A DNA stretch of 64,000 nucleotides from Lineus longissimus (lineage: Eukaryota; Nemertea; Pilidiophora; Heteronemertea; Lineidae), in assembly GCF_910592395.1 (NCBI RefSeq), contig NC_088319.1, positions 2,540,001 through 2,604,000 of the forward strand, written 5' to 3'. A program made the translations under genes and the position numbers. This document shows, piece by piece, positions 47,891 through 61,099 of the stretch (position 1 is its first letter; each line of letters opens with the position of its first letter). A model generated the notes under the pieces. The model was not told where the DNA came from and did not search any database. It saw only the letters and a program-made list of their open reading frames with translations.

Positions 47891-49153
47891 TAGGATTGAT
47901 GGCCCTAAACCAGCAAGGCAAAAAAAACGTACAGCCAAGAAATTGTTTATATTTCAAAATATTGATGCATCAAAACTAGGTTTGCGTGATGCGTAAAAAC
48001 CCTCCTCCCGCACTGCCCAATATCTGAACTTACAGTGCGGGTCGATGAGAGTGACAAATTTTTTGCCGTCATTGTTGGATATTGGTGGTGTGGGGATGGG
48101 TTGATGGACGCTTAATTCATTCCGGGCTCATGCTTTCACTGATGTCTCACCTCACCCGCCAGGAAAGGCCTAGCAAAGGTGCAGTGATTCAAAGCCTTGG
48201 GGGCAGATATTCCTTAATCCTATAATCCGGCCGTGTTAATCTCAGGAAAAGAAAATTACTGCTTTGGCAACAGCGTGGTTAAATCTTTATGGTATCTGAG
48301 GCACCTGTACTTCCGCCGGAACCGAAGGTGTTGAACCGTAAGTGAGAGGTAATACGATACTACGATAATTAGTCATATTTTGGCGGCTTGAAGCAGCCAC
48401 GGTTCGGAGCCAAGGAGACGTTCGCCTGATCGTGGAGCCGACTTCGGCCAGCTAAGTTGTTAATGAGTTCATACCTCCATCAATTAGCTGACTTGGGGCC
48501 AATGAATATACAGGGTCAGAAGAGATACGCTTAGCGATTGATAAGTCAGCTTGTGGCTATAGGCCTTGGCGGGCCCCGGGAGGCGGCTAGGCCAGGTAGG
48601 TCTACGAGACGCGTCGATATCTGCGGCTTCGTCTGACAGACCTGAAAACCATACCCTTAATAACTCATCAGTAATCATGTTATTAACTGATTACAGCAAA
48701 TAGGCACTTAGCGCGGAAGGTGCCAGAGAGGAATGAAGGTACCAGTGGATCGGCACCAGAATATTCTTGGCCGACTCGAAGTTAGTCTGCCAACGATGTG
48801 GTCTGACGGGACTTACCCCCCCCCCCCTCCCCCTTACTCACGGACCTCTAGCTCTAGACTCACGAGACCTTGGAGTCAATAATACACACACTCTGGAAAA
48901 AATGGTGCTGTCCATTAATCAAACTGATGATGGTCTTACGGACATCACCAAATAATGTCCATTTTACCTCAAAATGTATTCAGCAACACTCAGTCTTGAA
49001 CTTGATATGTAATAAGTTCTTTTTGACATTTTAAAATTCATCAAAAAAGGAGGCATGTCCAAATATCAGATTTGAGATTAAACTTATTGAATTTTTTTTT
49101 AAAGTAAGTGATTCGTTTCAATATTATGTTTAGGGACCACCGAGTCGGCTGCC

Positions 49154-49265
49154 CTTGGTTGTCAAATCAAGATTTGTTACACTTAAACCCGTGGGGCTTC
49201 GCCGAAGCTTTTGGGTGTAATTTGCGGCTGTGCTGCGGCGAGCGGTCTCGATTAGACAACCAAAG
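49154..49265. repeat. 112-bp inverted-repeat element
   Basis: Left end CTTGGTTGTCAAATCAAGA; right end inverted, CTTTGGTTGTCTAATCGAGA. The centre (GTGGGGCTTCGCCGAAGCTT) is itself palindromic. It is a hairpin-type MITE. Confidence 0.55.
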
Positions 49266-49789
49266 ACCAACATAAATGTCTTACTTTCTATTCTTAAAGG
49301 GTTTAAAGTGAAAATTTGTCGAATTTAAACTATAGGGGTCCTTGGTTGCGATCAAAACGAGGCGTGTGCACTATTACAAACATATCCTGTGACCAAAAGC
49401 TTTTCAAATCGACAAAAAAATATTGTGTACATCGATGCCTCAACAGGACACGTTCTCGATATTTGGAGGAGGCCTTGTTTGCTTTGATTCATTCAACTGT
49501 GCATCATTTAATGATCACCAATTTTGGCGATCGATGCATTATTGAATCGAAATTCTAAAGACTCAGGTGAAAGCTGTAGTCTGTTTATTTTGACACAGTT
49601 TTGTAGAAAAGCATCCACAACCATGTTTGGTTATCGAGATCATTACGAAAATCACAGCTTCCTAGTAAATGTAATAAATAAAGCCTGACCTCAATAATGT
49701 TAAAGGCATAATGTCCTCGTGAAAATTTTTCTGATTTTGTTTAGTTTTCCGAATACAAAAGAATCCAAGGATATCTAAGCAATTTGTAC

Positions 49790-50085
49790 GTGCACATGTA
49801 CGTTGCAAGATGTACATGTACATTGCAGTGTGTAACGTAAAAATGTACATCTACACATTGCAGTGTGTAAGATAATGATGTACATGTACAATGCAGTGTG
49901 TAACGTAAAAAAGTACATCTACACATTGCAGTGTGTAAGATAAAGATGTACATGAACATTGCAGTGTGTAACGTAAAAATGTACATCTACACATTGCAGT
50001 GTGTAAGATATAGATGTACATGTACATTGTAGTGTGTAATGTAAAGATGTACAGTGCAGTGTAGTGTGTAAGGTAAAAGATGGAT
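49790..50085. repeat. Tandem array of GTACATGTACATTGCAGTGTG units
   Basis: Eight or so half-units of about 32-33 bp alternate between a GTACATGTACATTGCAGTG form and a GTACATCTACACATTGCAG form, giving a higher-order period of about 66 bp. Each unit contains a palindrome or near-palindrome. The open minus-strand frames here are repeat artefacts. Confidence 0.85.
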
Positions 50086-50099
50086 ATAAATCTTCAATA

Positions 50100-53000
50100 G
50101 ACAAATGACAGAGGTAACCATATAAGTGTGGGGTCGGTACAAGGACATTCGGATATACGGATTGCTACGAAAACTTTTGACTTATATGTCCTGGGGTACA
50201 AGCCTAGGGTACATTTAAGGTAGTATTTTCACTGCCGTTTGACTTCCATTGTATATTCCATGGACAAATTAGAATATGAGTAGCATGAACCATGGGTCAA
50301 TTAGTGTACGTGTGCCTGTACACGAGCCACATGTACGTGCAGTATGTACCTTTAAGATTCTGACCTAATCGGAATGACTTACTAACCCATATCGGACAGT
50401 ATCGTAATTATCAAAGTAATAACGAGCCTACCGTCAATGGCAGCAGTATGACAGGTCATACACACTGCTGATAATGGGGATCGTCGATTTGCAATTGAAA
50501 CGCAGCTGAGATATGGCCTACACGATTCTCGATTCCCGAGGCTCGATTCATGAAATTGGCCGGTACAGTTGTTGCATCACATGGAGAAAGATTTCAAAGT
50601 TTCTATATTTTATTTGCTAAAAGTCGGTGGGGGGGGGGGGGGGCAAATATAATCGCATTGAGGCTGGACACGTTCTTGGCTAGTAGAACTGACCACCCTA
50701 ACTCATTTGAATAACCAGCTTCCTCTAAGCCAAATCACAGCAAAAAAAACAAAGATGATGGTCAACGGGTTCTTCTTTCTTATAAGAAACAGTACATTGT
50801 ATATGTGCCTCATTGACCTCAGTGAAACATCGTGTACGTATCATATTATGTCATCGATTTTCATCCTAGTGAACATCCTGTAACTTGTCACACCACATCC
50901 TTGCACCAGTATTAATCAATATACTCCGCCTCTCGATATTTCACGAGGTACATGTAGGGGTATCAAAAACCTTAATCTCAGGATCGTCACACCAGAGAGT
51001 TTCTCTGGTCACAGGAGTCGTGACGCGCCCTCTAATTCCGTGACAGTGTGCGCACGATTGTCTTACGTGGCGGCGGAGCTATGGTCATGCCGAGGCCATG
51101 CGGGGGCTTCAACCCGTTTTCCTTTTAGATAACATTGCATACCGTATTTAATAATTCTATCTCTCAGCGTCAAAACATGTTATATATTGATAGCGTAGTT
51201 GCGGAAGTTCTCTTAACATCCCTTTTTGTGATCTAAGATAAGATCTTTCAAATGTTATGTAAACGGATATTGTAGATTTAGAGATGGAGAAGTACTGATG
51301 GTGAACCCAGGAATTTTTGTTTCCTAAACGCCTACGATTTTTTCCACATCTCCTATATCGAGTGATTCTGTATGGGCTAATTAAACAATAGCAGTGGTAA
51401 ATTGTAATTTCATTTAACTATCCAATAATCAGTATTTGACAATCTCGAGTTACCTTCGCTTTGTCGAAGTTTGAAAGCAATTGAAAGCAATTCTAGATGA
51501 AATCAATTTGAAAGCAATTGAAAGCAATTCTAGATGACTTCGTGGTAATATTCTGAGGTAATACTTATTATCATAAAACGGAACTGATTCTTTAAAGGAG
51601 GATCAATGTTAGCCTGGTGGGGGGGGACCGTTGGCCAATTGTTAAATCTAAATTTTGCTCTTGGGCGAGTGCCAATAAGGAAAAACAAATTCCGTATAGC
51701 TGAAATGATAGATATTCGAATTCGAATCTACGGCTGAACGGCAGACACTATATCGCTTCCGCAGATCAAATAACCTATTGATTTTTGATTGGTCTTCAAC
51801 AAGTAGCGATGCTGAGTGATACGGGATGGCATCATCAGAGCACCTTTCAGGGAAAGACTGAGTAAGCGCGTTTTGTCTTACAGTTATTGATTGGTCGTTA
51901 ATGGGCAGATTTGTTGGACATTAAGGCCACGGTAGGTGATTGTTTCGTTGGCGGCCGCGCTTGCTTGGTCTGTTTTGAAATACATGGTCATGCCAGTGGC
52001 TGTCACAAGAGAGACATAACCTGTAAGCCGTTACATTGTAAATGGCTTAGATGCAGTCAGCCCTACTTAGTGTAAATATATTGAAGATTCCATCCATTTT
52101 TCGCATTTACCTATATCGTTGACAAATCTGAAACGTTTTGGGCCAGACAAGCTCTTTGAGAGAAAGGTTTTGAGCTTTTGAAAATCCTTTAAAGGCTTTT
52201 TGACCAACGCAAAGATGCAATGCATAGAGTCTGAAATGTGGAAACCCCCTAGTAGTGTTTCAGAATCTCAAAAGCCTTCGGGGGTTCCTTCTACAGGGTT
52301 AGTGCACCAAGTTGTTTCCATAAGCTATTGAGTCTACAGGCCTACTTTTGACAAAGAGAACGGTCTGTGAGTGCCGCCAAGACAGGGAGGTTAGAGGGTC
52401 AGTCGGGGTGGATGACTTGAACAGGCTGTACCATGGACTGACCCGATGGCGGTGGGTGCTGGTGAGCCGAAGCAGCAACGTGCATAAGACAGAACCTACA
52501 GCTAACGGCGTAATTGATGTAATAGTAAAAAACAGTCCCCATAATTTTCTACTTGACAATACCTCAAATCATTTCCCAGAAGTATGGTGTCTGGATGGGG
52601 TTTGAACTCATGAACTGGTCAATTTGCAGCAATGATGTAATAGTAGAAATAGTCCTTCCACTCTTTACCTTGCTACAAGATCAATTCCGAGAAATATGAC
52701 TTAGGTACATTGGTTGATCATCGATGCTGTTTAATATCTGCAAGACTTGATGGACGTGATTGTCAGGGATTGGGTAAAAACTGGACTAACCGCAGCAAGG
52801 CACGGAGCCCGAGCTAGTTCGCAGCAACAGGCGGGTGAATCACGGCGAGACCAGTGGCTGCGGTATGATTCACGGCCCCGGGAGCGGGCCGCCAAGGTAA
52901 AGCTGGCTCGGGCTTAATTTCCCACCAATATTGATGAGGTTAGGAACCGACTTTGAAAATATTGATGGCGTCATGGCGGATTAACCCTAATGTTCTTACA

Positions 53001-54780
53001 GGTTTTTACCGCAGAAAGGTTGTTTGAATCTCCTTTTCTGACATGTCTGAACCTTCTGGTCGCGGTTTTTTCTTAAAGACCTATCCCCACATGAGGCGTT
53101 ATGGCCTTGATTTACGCTGCGTCCTCACTCAGTAACCATGCTACCAGTTGAACTATTGGCAGGAATCCTCTGCCTACAATTGCGAAAATTTAGCATCAAA
53201 TAGCAAGACAATAACCATCAGTTATCATAAATGGGGGTCGCTTTTTCCAAGGGGTCATTTTAGACTGCTATATCGGCCGCGTGACACCAAATGTTCCAAA
53301 GCGTGAACGCCATTTCCAATAATACCAAAGATGTCATAAACAACAAGTGAATCTTTTTCGATACACCCTGTACTGTGATAGGCAGCGCTCGGTCGATTAC
53401 GTCATCACGATTGCAAGCGATATCCAAATTAGCACCTTAAGACATGTCGGTGCCGATTTTATTGGCCATTTGTAGATTTTCATCGCAATGAGTCAAGGAA
53501 TCATTTTGTCAAGGCAGCGACAGCAACTCCTCATAAATATGCATACCCTTTCATCGAAGTTGTTTGCGCCCGCAGGGCAAGGGGACTGAAGGGCAGAGAG
53601 ATTGATATGGGGTTTACGGTCCCTCATTATTAGTACCCCATAAAGGCTGGGGTTCTGTTAACTGGTTGAAGACCCGCCTGATGGCGATACTGTTGGTTAA
53701 GGACACACCTTTTGCTACAAAAATATGTAACACCATCAAAAATTGGAAATCTTTGCATAATTGACATGTCTATTCGTTTGAAAGCTCCATGTCTAAAAAC
53801 TCCCTGCTTTATGAACATTTCAGGACAGCAGCGCACTGTCAACTTCCAGAACTTTTCCTGCACCGTCTCCCGGCTCGACCTCCTTGGTCGGGCCAGTAGC
53901 GATTTGAAGGATCATGGTTTCGTACTATAAATATCGGATAGCCAGATCAACCGGTGACATTTTCGACGTAAAGCCATCACTTCTCAATTATTAAGTTCAA
54001 ACCACTTCGGCACGAAAACAAAGATGTTTATTTATAATTATTAGATGACAACCGAATAAGCTATTCATACCGTGAGAACACTTGCAGTTGCTTTTCCAAC
54101 CATTTTTGTAAACATCTCGAGATTTTGCCGTGAATCAGAAAAGTCCGAGGAATTACGGGGCGATTTGTAAAACTCTCACGGACCTTGATGGCCGCTTGGA
54201 GTGACTTAGTAACCGTGATTGTTTACAACCTTGCCCCAGGTTGAAATAATACATGTACTGTACATTAATCCTTGACCATGTTAATGACCGAGGGACAAGG
54301 TCAAGTGTTTGATTTTGCTCAGGCAGACGATATTCGCAATTACGACACATCCCGGCTTCTTATAAAATGCGGCATCCGTATGCATCATTGAACGGCCGGG
54401 TTTCCGAAGAATTGTTTTGGATATTTAGCCTGCAGCGGTTGAGGTGACGTGAGACTCATAGCGGTGACAAATTATGTCATACCTTCCTAACGTCTGCAGA
54501 CACGATTGACAAATAAGTTTATTTTTGGGAGGAATTACAAAATTACACAGTTTTAATTCCCGAGAGTTTCGTGTTTACTTGCTACGCATAATGATTATAT
54601 CATAACGGTTCTAAAAATAACATGAAGACAACTTCGCATTTGAAATTTGCCCGATTTTGACATTCTATCGTTATCAACCAACTTTAAAGAACAACTGAAT
54701 TTTCTCGTCTTTGGAGTTTTTAACGCGCCGACCGGAGGACGACGAACTTCAAACAATCATACTGCCGGTCTTGGGGGACG
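50100..54780. other. No supported gene
   Basis: The stretch holds a G-run at 50629-50643, a duplicated GAAAGCAATTCTAGATGA segment at about 51472-51540, a GC-rich segment with inverted GAGCCCGAGCTAG and CTGGCTCGGGC at about 52805-52917, and a TATAAAA at about 54360. Frames at 52299-52605 and 53630-53930 are open on both strands and unrecognised. Confidence 0.4.
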
Positions 54781-54786
54781 AAGTCC

Positions 54787-54935
54787 CCAATAGGGGTCTC
54801 TTCCATCTCACAGTACGGGACGTCAAAACCATTCACGCTTGTACGAGGGATATATTTTTTGGTGACCTAGTGTCGTTCTGTGCATATTAGTCACCCGAAG
54901 ATGGCTAATTTAGACCCTACTCATGCCTAAGGTCC
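54787..54935. repeat. TTAA MITE family, diverged partial copy 3
   Basis: Shares CAATAGGGGTCTC, CATCTCACAGTACG, TTCACGCTTGTACG and AGTCACCCGAAGATGGC with copies 1 and 2 but lacks the flanking TTAA and has internal deletions. It is an older copy. Confidence 0.6.
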
Positions 54936-55651
54936 CCCTATGAAGGTATATCTCCACTTTACGCGCAAGGCGATATGTTTGTTGACAACGTTGCGTATAA
55001 CAATGCAAGGACCCTCTCCTTGCGCGTGATTTTCGACGATGGTGTCATTATCATTTATAAACAAACACTATAGCATCGTATGCCCAATATCAATATATCG
55101 TCTGTATTCATTTTTTGTATCTGTCACTACCGGTCATTTTGAAGATCCATGATCCTATTTTGTTCAATGAAGGGTGGAGCGAGGAAAGCTGTATGCATCA
55201 TCCTAACACGCCTGACTAGGTGAAATCGATCACGTATTGATTAAACAATTAGTATGCATGGTTAAGGACAAATATCGATTGCCAATAACGAGTCGCTAAT
55301 GCTGACATACTTATTCATTCAGGGATGAAAACAGAACGCCGCCATGAATAAGCGCGCCATCGACCCGCCGACGAGCGGCGGAGACACACGACGCAAAAAA
55401 TGCTTGTACCACCCGCGTTGAACATCTTAATTGTAAGATACCGGAAGAAGAAGGAAATCTCAACGTCGTGTAATATGTTGACATTCTATATATAGTCAGT
55501 GCCCTAATTCTTAACGAGATCCCCACTTAGCCAGCTATTTTAATTAACGCCTGGTTTTACTATAGTTCCGGCGACGTAGTAAACGAGGTCCATTCATGAA
55601 CTCGATTACTCACTGCGAGACCAATCCAGGAAATTCTATTCATACATGCGG

Positions 55652-55705
55652 TGACGTCATTTTTAGGATATAAGGCGGGGAAGCCCTCAGTTGGCCAGTT
55701 TCAAA
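55652..55705 (+). promoter_or_regulatory. Core promoter P1: CRE, TATA and initiator
   Basis: TGACGTCA (55652-55659) is a full CREB/ATF site. TATAAG starts at 55669, and AGTTTCAAA starts at 55697, 28 bases from the first base of the TATA box, where transcription should begin. The same TATAAG-to-AGTTTCAAA spacing is found at 60469 and 60497. Confidence 0.55.
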
Positions 55706-55807
55706 CCTGTGCATCGAATGTGACGGTCTAAAAGTCTTAAAGGCCCATACATACCATATCTATATTTATTTATTTATATTCGTATTATCTGAAGACATAT
55801 ACACGAA

Positions 55808-57276
55808 ATGATGGATATAACCGCAAAAGGTAAGTCATTTTACCGACATTTTTCCCCTGTATTTTTTCGGGTTGTTCTGTAAATGACGCATGGTCTGTTC
55901 TTTGTCTCCTGTCGTATCGTGGGCTTTGTTGGAGCGAGATTTTATCGGTGATCATCTTGACGACTACGAAATTATTAGGCCCATCAGTATTTTCAAATCT
56001 TCTTTCTCAAGATAACGCGATGATTTTTTTCTGTCAGCCGACGGAGTAACAAACAGCGAAGCCGTTCCGGTAGCGCAGGTAGGGCAGTAAAAAAGTAAAC
56101 ATTTGCTCCGCACTTACAACTCAGCACTTAGCAGCCAACGAGTAGGCCAACTTTTCGTGATCTTACAACTGCCGCTCAGGAACATGCCAATATTTCTAGT
56201 AATTCCGCCAATAATTTCTACTACGTGTATTTCCTAACATTGTACAATCAACTGTATGATCTAGAATGTCAGTTATTGCAAAATAGGCTGAAATCCTACG
56301 GATTATTTCGCAACAGACATTGTCATGACAGCAGTCAAGTCTCGACATGCTCCATCGTAACAGCTGGAGAAACTGCGCTGACATATTAAAACAATGTATA
56401 GCTTATTGGTATTCTATGCTGTACAGGTTTGGAGGCCTAGTTTTTCAATACCAGTAACCTAATAGGCCTATTTAGCTATTGTTCTTATTGCACCGAAGCA
56501 AATGTATGACTGGCAGACACACTGATAATAGCTAGACAAATAGATAATATAAGTCAAACGGGCAAGACTAATGATAGTAGTCACCTTTTCAAAGAGTAGA
56601 TTTTTAGATTTTACTACCGAGATCTTTATTTCATTGAACGAATGTGATGGAACAAATTCCCATTTACCATAGCCTAGTTATTCATTGAAAAACGATTTTT
56701 GAAAGAATATTTGCCGAAAATCATGTCGGTTGCCTGGTAGAGTCCAAATTAAGCACAAAAAAATGCGAAGTAAGATTTTCTAATATTTCGGTATAAAATT
56801 GGAAAATACATCATTATCAAGCCGCAATGAAAGTACATTCATATCTACGCCTTTGATTTAATTACTAACTGAATAATTTGCTCCAAATCCCTACTGGTAC
56901 CGGCAATGTTTACAACGCCTGGTCATATATCCTATCAAAAAGCAAACTAAAAGTCTGTGTATAAGCCGGGTAATTAACATCGAGAAATTCCTCTTTGGTT
57001 TTTCCCCGATTAGTAGGCCTATACTAAACGTCTCCATCATGTGGTCAAACCAGATTTGGGCTATCACAAATTTATCAAAAAAGACAAATATGAAAAATAG
57101 TATGATTAGAGTTGGGTCAAATGGGTTTATCGAATGCAAGATAACTTGCTGCTTAGCCCATCCTTGGCATACAGGAACTCAGATTTATGTCGGCAAATAA
57201 CTTTGTGAAAAAACTGACAAAAAGTTTGACATGTGTAGAGGAGAGGTCTCGACTTAAAAGTGACTTTAAGAGGAAG
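55808..57276 (+). CDS. Candidate spliced gene downstream of P1, three exons
   Basis: Proposed exon 1 runs from the initiator (55697) to donor AAAAG|GTAAGT at 55829; its first ATG is 55808. Exon 2 is 56038-56078, between TTTTTCTGTCAG and GTAGGG. Exon 3 is 57175-57276, between TTGGCATACAG and GTAAAC. Joined, they keep one frame (phases 1, 0, 0): MMDITAKA, then DGVTNSEAVPVAQ, then ELRFMSANNFVKK and a lysine-rich helical end, 55 codons so far. No signal peptide or known domain is visible. A later acceptor near 59803 would add TFSRLKRRAS and a stop, but that is speculative. The frame and splice agreement support a gene; its identity is unknown. Confidence 0.4.
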
Positions 57277-58487
57277 GTAAACATTTCATTGATGGGTGTT
57301 TCTATTTTCAAGGGGGTCATGGAGGTACATTGGACTTTTGGTGGCGAGTCTGACGCCTGGGCGTTAGGTCTAAAGGATATATGAGTCCGGGACCACCCTG
57401 GCTGAACGACATATCTCGGACGGGAAGAAACCTGCTGAGGTACTTTCTAAGAGGCCGGCGTCTTTTTTGTTCTGGTGGCCGGTTTGGTGCCTCTATAGCC
57501 GTGTCAATCATTAATTGATGATGAATACAACATCTTTATGTATAAAACTTGGCAATTATTTTGATTGGGGCACACCAATGTATCTACAACATGTATATGG
57601 TAGTAATTAGGTACAGTGCAACGATAAGTAAGGTCAAATGGTACAATTATATCTCCTACAGTGTATGGCAGTGCACATTAATGCACACATAGACTACGTG
57701 TATAATTGTATCACCTTGTCTTGCAATGAATGTAAAAGAGCCATCTCACTTTGAGGTGTAAGAAAGTGGTACAATTAGTGCCCCTATAGTGTTGACAAGA
57801 GCTGGCAGTACACATCTATAACTGTACCGCCTTACCGTACACCCGTGTTAAATACAACTCCAAATCCAATGTTTCTTGCGAGTGGAGAAGTCATGACATG
57901 TTCAATAACCACAAGAGAAGTGAAATCGTGTGAATTAACCTAACGATATCATGAATCAATTTGTTATTTACTATCGCCTGCAACATACCAATAACACTCC
58001 CTGTAACATATGCTGCCGTAGCGGGGAGTGGGGTGTTTTTAAATTGAAGTATCTGACATTTTTCGTTCACTAGGCCTACTACACTTTGCATCAAACTGAG
58101 TGAAAGCCTGTGCCGGGTAGGATTGATCCTTGAGCTACAAGTATATTCTTTGCTCGGATATCTTAAATTGAGCTGATTGCAACCAAAAAAGGACCGAAAT
58201 ACTGAAATTGGAAATTCCCAAAAATTGTCCAAGACCCTATAAGGGTTAAACTCATGACTGGGCGTTTTTGGCCAAAAAATATCCTGTCTCGACTTGTCAC
58301 TGTCATCGCATTCTTAGTAATCTTTGCTCCGGCTAATCGTTATAACCGATGATGCCTAAAAATAATTATAGCAACACGCGCCAAAAATAATCCATGCAAC
58401 TCTTCAGCGTGCGGAGGCGTAAATGAAGAGGGAAATGGCGCGAATTATGACAGGGTGATGCAAAATGGCTTATCTTTTCAAATATAC

Positions 58488-58602
58488 CTGTTGATGTATT
58501 GCCGAAGCTGTTAGTGCCTTGAATGGGTGTTTGTGCGCCTGATGAAGAGATATCATTGATATGATGGAGTCTGTGGTTAAACAAAGCGTTTAGAGAAATC
58601 AT
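58488..58602 (-). CDS. Candidate coding exon, unrecognised
   Basis: Minus strand: ATG at 58602, an optional acceptor (TTTAACCACAG) at 58571, and a donor CAACAG|GTATAT at 58488. The peptide is Ser/Thr/Gly/Asn-rich (HHINDISSSGAQTPIQGTNS). No partner exon or domain was found. Confidence 0.25.
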
Positions 58603-58887
58603 TGCCGGAAATATCTTTGCCCCGGATATCTTAAATTGAGTTGATTGCGAAATCTAATTCATGTTGCGGTACGCCGCGGCAGCTGAAGGCTGCAATTTCA
58701 TCATTCCTGCGTTCGTGTACTCACATAAACTGTAAAGCGTATACGTTTGTGACAAGGTATAACCAGATTAAAGGTGCAGGCGAAGTATCGCTGAGTAAGA
58801 TCTGTCGATATTCTGTCGAAGTAGCAAATACTTCAGACGATTTTCACACCAGGCTAATTTGCCATTGCCAGTTTAAATATATTGACC

Positions 58888-59040
58888 CCCATGAAATTGT
58901 TTTGTGGGGGTCGATATAATCAAGATTCTCCCGGATGAACCTTTTATAATACAGTAGAACGATGGAAAATTAGGCCTAGGTACGAGCGGGTTTTGTTTAA
59001 AGATAAGAGACCGTGTATTGGGTCAGGCCTGCATTCTTTT
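58888..59040 (+). repeat. Family H repeat
   Basis: Carries TGTGGGGGTCGATATAATCA, GGTACGAGCGGGTTTTGTTT and GACCGTGTATTGGGTCAGGC, uninterrupted at the position where the copy at 14 kb has the TTAA insertion. Confidence 0.65.
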
Positions 59041-60466
59041 AACTGGGAGATAGGGGGCAAAGATACTCACTTCGGCGAAATTTTAAGTTCTGCTCTACCA
59101 TTCATGCATTGGGATTTTCTCGCCTTGACCCAAAGTCCAGTCCTGAAGTGGACCGCAAAGTGGCCCTAAATCTTCCTGTCCTCTTATGATCTTTAGTCAA
59201 AATTTGTAAATAAATAATGCAGTTTTTAGTGTCACTGTCCAGAGTGACACCGGATACAAACGATACCCGGTAGTATATTTACCAAGTATATGTTTACAAG
59301 GTTCAACGAATCAAATCGCGCGCACGTATCGTCTGCTGAGAAGTAGGCCTACCATCTCATCCAGGAAATAACTTGAGACTTGTCAAATAGACGTGATACC
59401 TATTTTTAGCGCATCCTGCTAAAAATAATCCAGGTATATGGACATATATAGAAAATTCCTTAAGACAACAGACGTCAATGAATCAAATTTAGGAATTTCA
59501 TGAGAAGACATTGCGTATCATTCTGTACCCTTGGGCCGCGACGAAAACCCAGCCCAGGATTGGTCGTGACGACGCGCTCACTCATGATAAGCTTCGGGCA
59601 TGGATATCAACTTTAAAATAAATGTTGTTAAGAATGATGGACCGTCTCATATATGTCATGGTACTCAAAATATTGAATCTGATGACTTAATATAAACTAC
59701 CTAGATAACCTTGAATCGCGAAGAAAACATCAAAATATTATGATGAAAAAGTTGTTAAAGAACCCGAAATCCTTTTTTAGTCCACACAACAATTTTTTTT
59801 CAGACGTTTTCGCGATTAAAGAGGCGCGCAAGTTGACAGCATGTATTATGTTCTGACAGAGTCTCAAATTCACTAAATACATCTACTCTGGCCCGATTGG
59901 GGGAGGTGGGGGGGGGGGGGGCAAAACACCATTTGGATTGGAAAGACAGTTAGGAAGGTTGTTAATGACAACACTGGCAAATTACTGCAATGTTCGAATG
60001 CCCAAACATTCCAATTGACATATTTTTTTGTAGTTGTCCTTAAAGACCCTAAACGAGAGTGTAATTGGAATATTTGCACTTATTAAAATTGTCAAGTTTG
60101 CTGTCCAAGTTATGTAACAAAACAAACCGGAACCCACTCTAAAGTTGTTCGCACACTTTAGCCGAAACGTAAACAGGCCGAAATATGCGCAACAATTTCC
60201 CACCGAGGTGTCGATTGAGTCATGCAAAAATGGGATAGTGGCAATTGATAATTTGTAATTCTCGATTTGCTGATGATACTGCCCCTATCTGCGAATTTCA
60301 TTTATGACTCAAACTGACAGGAATAACTTGGTTTGAATGGGAATGCTAATGGTAGGAATTTAGATTGACCCGGGGAGGTCACACTTTTATGTCGCACCAA
60401 AGAATGCACATGACCTTGTCGTTCATCCTGTCATTAGGGTATCAGGCATATCGGTTTTTTAAGGCC

Positions 60467-60505
60467 TATATAAGCAGCACTGAAACTTCCGTAGTTAGTT
60501 TCAAA
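60467..60505 (+). promoter_or_regulatory. Core promoter P2: TATA and initiator
   Basis: TATATAAG at 60467-60474 and TTAGTTTCAAA at 60495-60505. The TATAAG and AGTTTCAAA motifs are 28 bases apart, as in P1. It lies directly upstream of the non-coding exon that ends at 60614. Confidence 0.6.
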
Positions 60506-60614
60506 TCGGACGTCGAGTAGATACCATCAGTGATATATTTTTGATTAACTCAGTAACTATATCTTCATTTTGGATTATATTTACCTCAACCGGTGACCTC
60601 TTAACAAAACAGTG
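60497..60614 (+). other. Non-coding first exon (5' UTR) of the secreted-protein gene
   Basis: From the predicted start to donor ACAGTG|GTAAGC. It contains no ATG, which fits a leader exon. The next acceptor (TTTCTTTCGTTCCAG at 61455) is two bases before the ATG of the coding exon. Confidence 0.5.
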
Positions 60615-61099
60615 GTAAGCCCAAATCGTTTATGTCTTTTAAAACATACATTTTCATGTATAGGTGTATATTCTCTAACCATCAGACTGTAGGCTTAACT
60701 TTGTGTAGGCCTATATGTGCTGGGGGGAGGATCTTTCCTCCTCTTTACATTTACCAGAAATTACGGATGACTGTTAGGCCTAGTCCTAAACTAAAATCTA
60801 TTTTGAAAAAACTCTAATGACAAAAAACTATCTTGAAAGGAATTTGTTCTTTTAACGTAACATTTCATTCTTTCCCCACCGTCACGTCGTCATCTGACAT
60901 TAGTGTCAAATGTTAGCCCTACACGTAGCTACTTCATGTTGATACTATGATATATGATACCCGACTCTACAGGATCATAAATAACCAAATACCAATACCG
61001 CAACGGTTCCACTGACGAATCCATTCCAGTCACCATGAGCAAAATCATCAATACTTTATGGTTAAAGCGAACCAGTGATGAAGCAGCAGCCAGAATTAC

